A stretch of DNA of 64,000 nucleotides from Candidatus Manganitrophaceae bacterium (GTDB lineage: Bacteria > Nitrospirota > Nitrospiria > SBBL01 > Manganitrophaceae): NCBI GenBank assembly GCA_016200325.1, contig JACQEZ010000007.1, positions 1 through 64,000 on the forward strand, read 5' to 3'. How positions within the stretch are numbered: position 1 is the first letter of the stretch; each line of letters opens with the position of its first letter. The translations under genes and the position numbers were made by a program. Under the pieces are notes generated by a model. That model saw nothing but the letters and a program-made list of their open reading frames with translations, searched no databases and had not been told where the DNA came from. Positions 61,586 through 64,000 of the stretch are shown one piece after another.

Positions 61586-62563
61586 ATGATCGATCTGAAC
61601 GGAAAAACAATCCTGGTCACCGGAGGCACCGGCTCATTCGGAAAGCGGTTTGTCCGGCGCGTTCTTTCCAAGTACCGGCCGGGGAAACTCATCATCTTCA
61701 GCCGGGATGAATTTAAACAGTATGAAATGCAGCAGGCGATGGACGATCCCTCTCTGCGGTTTTTTCTCGGAGACGTCAGGGATAAAGACCGCCTTCGCCG
61801 CGCCTTCGAAGGGGTCGATTACCTCATCCATGCCGCTGCGCTAAAACAGGTTCCCTCTGCAGAATATAACCCTTTTGAAGCGATTAAGACCAATATCATC
61901 GGCGCCCAAAATATCATCGACGTCGCGATTGATGTCGGAATCAAACGGATCATCGCCCTGAGCACCGACAAAGCCTGCAACCCGGTGAACCTCTATGGCG
62001 CCACCAAGCTCTGCTCGGACAAGCTCTTCATCACCGGCAACTCTTATGCCGGTCGAAAGAGCACCCGATTCAGCGTCGTCCGATACGGCAATGTCGTCGG
62101 GAGTCGGGGAAGCGTTGTGCCCCATTTTATGCAGCTGAAAGAGGGGGACTCCGTTCCGGTGACCGATGAGCGGATGACCCGCTTTTGGATTACGCTCGAC
62201 CAAGGGGTCGACTTTGTCATTAAAGCACTGGAGCGGATGCACGGCGGGGAGATCTTTATTCCGAAGATCCCGACCGCGACCATTACCGATGTCGCAAAAG
62301 CGATTGCTCCGAAGTGCAAGATCAAGGTCGTCGGTATCCGGCCCGGTGAGAAATTGCATGAGCTTCTGATCTCGGCTGAAGATGGAAGGCGTACGCTGGA
62401 ATATCCGGAGTACTTTGTGATTCAGCCCGACTTCCCTTGGTGGTCGGACGAGAAGAGGAAAAACGGCGGGGGGACGGTTCGGGAAGGGTTTGTCTATTCA
62501 AGCGACCAGAATCCCTGGCGGCTCACCGTGGCGGAGATCGAGAAAATGGTAAAGGACTGTTAG
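61586..62563 (+). CDS. pseB: UDP-GlcNAc 4,6-dehydratase (inverting), PseB
   Basis: The 325-residue product is an SDR extended-family enzyme with TGGTGSFGKRF (NAD(P) site, about 11-21), LIHAAALKQVPSAEYNPFEAIKTNIIG, ALSTDKACNPVNLYGATK (catalytic Thr-Asp-Lys and YxxxK-type Tyr) and VRYGNVVGSRGSV. These match PseB, which begins CMP-pseudaminic acid synthesis. Pseudaminate commonly decorates flagellin, consistent with position after the flagellar cluster. Confidence 0.93.
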   Translation: MIDLNGKTILVTGGTGSFGKRFVRRVLSKYRPGKLIIFSRDEFKQYEMQQAMDDPSLRFFLGDVRDKDRLRRAFEGVDYLIHAAALKQVPSAEYNPFEAIKTNIIGAQNIIDVAIDVGIKRIIALSTDKACNPVNLYGATKLCSDKLFITGNSYAGRKSTRFSVVRYGNVVGSRGSVVPHFMQLKEGDSVPVTDERMTRFWITLDQGVDFVIKALERMHGGEIFIPKIPTATITDVAKAIAPKCKIKVVGIRPGEKLHELLISAEDGRRTLEYPEYFVIQPDFPWWSDEKRKNGGGTVREGFVYSSDQNPWRLTVAEIEKMVKDC

Positions 62564-62567
62564 CCCT

Positions 62568-63728
62568 ATGCGGACGATTCCTTATGGGCGGCAAACCATC
62601 GACGAAGACGATATCCAGGCGGTCGTGGATGTGCTCCGTTCCGATTGGTTGACCCAGGGTCCGACGGTCGATTCTTTTGAAGCGGCGCTCGCGGCCTACT
62701 GCGGGGCCCGATATGCCGTCACCTGCTCATCCGGCACGGCCGCACTTCATCTCGCTTATCAGGCGGCAGGCTTGAAACCGGGCGACCTTCTGCTGACCTC
62801 TCCGAATACATTCGCGGCAACCGCAAACGCGGCGCTCTATCTTGGAGCAAAGCCGCTCTTTACCGATATTGATCCGACCACATATAACTTAAATCCATCT
62901 CGGATTGAGGAGACCCTTTCCACTTTTCAATTGAAAGGGGCCCATCTCGGAGCAATCGTCCCGGTCCACTTCGCAGGGACCCCTTGCGACATGGAGTCGA
63001 TCGCCAAAATAGCCGAGCGACACCGGCTGATCGTGATCGAGGACGCCTGCCATGCGCTGGGTGCCTCTTATGCCGGTAAAAAAATCGGCGCCCTCTCCGA
63101 CATGACGGTGTTCAGTTTTCATCCGGTGAAGACCATTACCAGCGGAGAGGGAGGGGCGGTTCTCACGAATAGCGAAGGGTATTTTCAAAGATTGAGACGG
63201 CTGCGATCCCATGGGATCGAGCGGACCCATTTTGAAGAACCCTCTCACGGTGCCTGGTACCATGAGATTCAGGAGATCGGATACAACTACCGGATGACCG
63301 ATCTCCAAGCCGCACTCGGCGTCTCTCAGCTCCGAAAAGTGGACCGGTTCGTCGCAAGAAGAAGGGAGATCGTCGCGCTCTATCAGACCGCATTCAAAGG
63401 GAATCCCTATTTTGATCTTCCCATGGAACCCTCCGGAGCGGTCTCTTCGCACCATCTCTATCCGATCCGATTGAAAGATTCTCTCAAGGCGCGAAAGCGA
63501 GAGATTTTCCATCACCTTCGGGAGCAAGGCCTGGGGGTTCAAGTTCATTATCTTCCCGTTTACCGGCATCCGGTCTATCAGAAGATGGGATATCCGAAAG
63601 GCCTCTGTCCAGCGGCGGAAGATTTCTATCAAAGGGAGATCTCCCTTCCGCTCTTCCCGACGATGTCTCCGGAAGAGGTGGCTTACGTCATTGAAACGGT
63701 CGATCGGGTCTGCCGCGTCCATGCATAA
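62568..63728 (+). CDS. pseC: UDP-4-amino-4,6-dideoxy-N-acetyl-altrosamine transaminase, PseC
   Basis: The 386-residue product belongs to the DegT/DnrJ/EryC1 PLP family. It has the PLP-lysine motif FSFHPVKTITSGEGGAVL (about 183-200) and the PseC-type N-terminus MRTIPYGRQTIDEDDIQAVVDVLRSDWLTQGPTVDSFE. It should act after PseB. The gene begins 4 bases after pseB. Confidence 0.93.
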   Translation: MRTIPYGRQTIDEDDIQAVVDVLRSDWLTQGPTVDSFEAALAAYCGARYAVTCSSGTAALHLAYQAAGLKPGDLLLTSPNTFAATANAALYLGAKPLFTDIDPTTYNLNPSRIEETLSTFQLKGAHLGAIVPVHFAGTPCDMESIAKIAERHRLIVIEDACHALGASYAGKKIGALSDMTVFSFHPVKTITSGEGGAVLTNSEGYFQRLRRLRSHGIERTHFEEPSHGAWYHEIQEIGYNYRMTDLQAALGVSQLRKVDRFVARRREIVALYQTAFKGNPYFDLPMEPSGAVSSHHLYPIRLKDSLKARKREIFHHLREQGLGVQVHYLPVYRHPVYQKMGYPKGLCPAAEDFYQREISLPLFPTMSPEEVAYVIETVDRVCRVHA

Positions 63729-63765
63729 TGCGGCGACGCTTATTTCCAGTCAGGAAGGCATGCGC

Positions 63766-64000
63766 ATGAAGTGGATTCTCGGCTCCGCCAATTTCGGTCT
63801 GTCGTATGGGATTGCAAACGGAAAAAAGCTGAGCCGGGAGGAGGTCTTCCAAATCCTCAGAGCGGCGGAATCGGAGGGGGTATGGGGAATCGATACCGCT
63901 AAGGCGTACGGGGATGCCGAAAGGGTGCTCGGAGACTATTTCAAAAGCCGGGGGCAGCGATTCCAGGTGATCACCAAACTGCCATCGAAGGAATACAAGA
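63766..64000 (+). CDS. Aldo/keto reductase family protein (3' truncated by window)
   Basis: The visible N-terminus MKWILGSANFGLSYGIANGKKLSREEVFQILRAAESEGVWGIDTAKAYGDAERVLG is typical of aldo/keto reductases (GxxxFGxxYG...IDTAxxYGxxExxLG), with the catalytic Asp and Tyr in DTAKAYG. The frame remains open to base 64000. ATG 63766 has AGGAAGG seven bases upstream; ATG 63760 is also in frame. Such reductases occur in sugar-biosynthesis clusters next to pseC, so a role in nonulosonate synthesis is possible, but it is not a canonical Pse enzyme. Confidence 0.7.
   Translation, partial: MKWILGSANFGLSYGIANGKKLSREEVFQILRAAESEGVWGIDTAKAYGDAERVLGDYFKSRGQRFQVITKLPSKEYK

Noticed and set aside
1-64000. tRNA, rRNA, CRISPR arrays, insertion sequences, phage or att sites
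   Set aside because: No transposase, integrase, regularly spaced repeats or rRNA-like sequence was recognised; tRNA genes could not be excluded by a formal scan.

Overview
The window is bacterial chromosome of moderately high GC content. It holds a nearly complete set of structural, export and regulatory genes for a single flagellum (about 16.3-61.4 kb), preceded by a 15 kb accessory region. Several features suggest a Nitrospirota-like or deltaproteobacterium-like Gram-negative: P- and L-ring genes flgH and flgI, an RND pump, a sigma-54 flagellar hierarchy with FleQ/FleS/FleR-like regulators, FlhF/FlhG, CsrA/FliW, and CsbD and DUF3309 stress proteins. The phylum is an inference from gene content and order; no rRNA or marker gene is present to settle it.

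Region 1 (1-7.1 kb): the tail of a methyltransferase, a secreted purple-acid-phosphatase-like enzyme, a DUF3187-type envelope protein, a Tat-exported PHP phosphoesterase, a sigma-54-promoted pair of small stress-type proteins (DUF3309, CsbD), a seven-bladed propeller lipoprotein and a small DUF3562-like protein. Region 2 (7.1-14.5 kb): a MarR repressor with matching palindromes at its own start and before a DsbA/FrnE-like oxidoreductase, followed by a complete tripartite RND efflux system. Region 3 (14.5-16.3 kb): a small secreted protein and an HDOD signalling protein, divergently arranged.

Region 4 (16.3-29.2 kb, minus strand, read right to left): a FleQ-like regulator, then a TPR protein, FleS-like kinase, FleR-like regulator, flgB, flgC, fliE, fliF, fliG, fliH, fliI, fliJ and motE. 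Region 5 (29.5-43.6 kb, plus): fliK, flgD, flgE, a terminator, then fliL, M, N, O, P, Q, R, flhB, flhA, flhF, flhG and fliA. Region 6 (43.7-51.8 kb): a globin-coupled multi-PAS histidine kinase, a REC/degenerate HD-GYP regulator, motA, motB and an EAL-HDOD protein. Region 7 (52.0-61.4 kb): flgF, G, A, H, I, J, M, N, K, L, csrA and fliW. Region 8 (61.6 kb to the end): pseB, pseC and a truncated aldo/keto reductase, probably flagellin glycosylation. Flagellin, fliD, fliS and che genes are not in view.

The most informative non-coding signal is a shared control architecture. Sigma-54 promoters (GG-N10-GC) precede the TPR-fleSR-flgB operon, fliK, fliL, flgF and pseB. Four of these five also carry a 14-bp palindrome GTCA-N6-TGAC 63-159 bp upstream, resembling the FleQ box. 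The FleQ-like regulator has a FleQ-type recognition helix but an apparently intact receiver domain. A sixth sigma-54 promoter, with a different upstream inverted repeat, sits before the DUF3309/CsbD stress genes.
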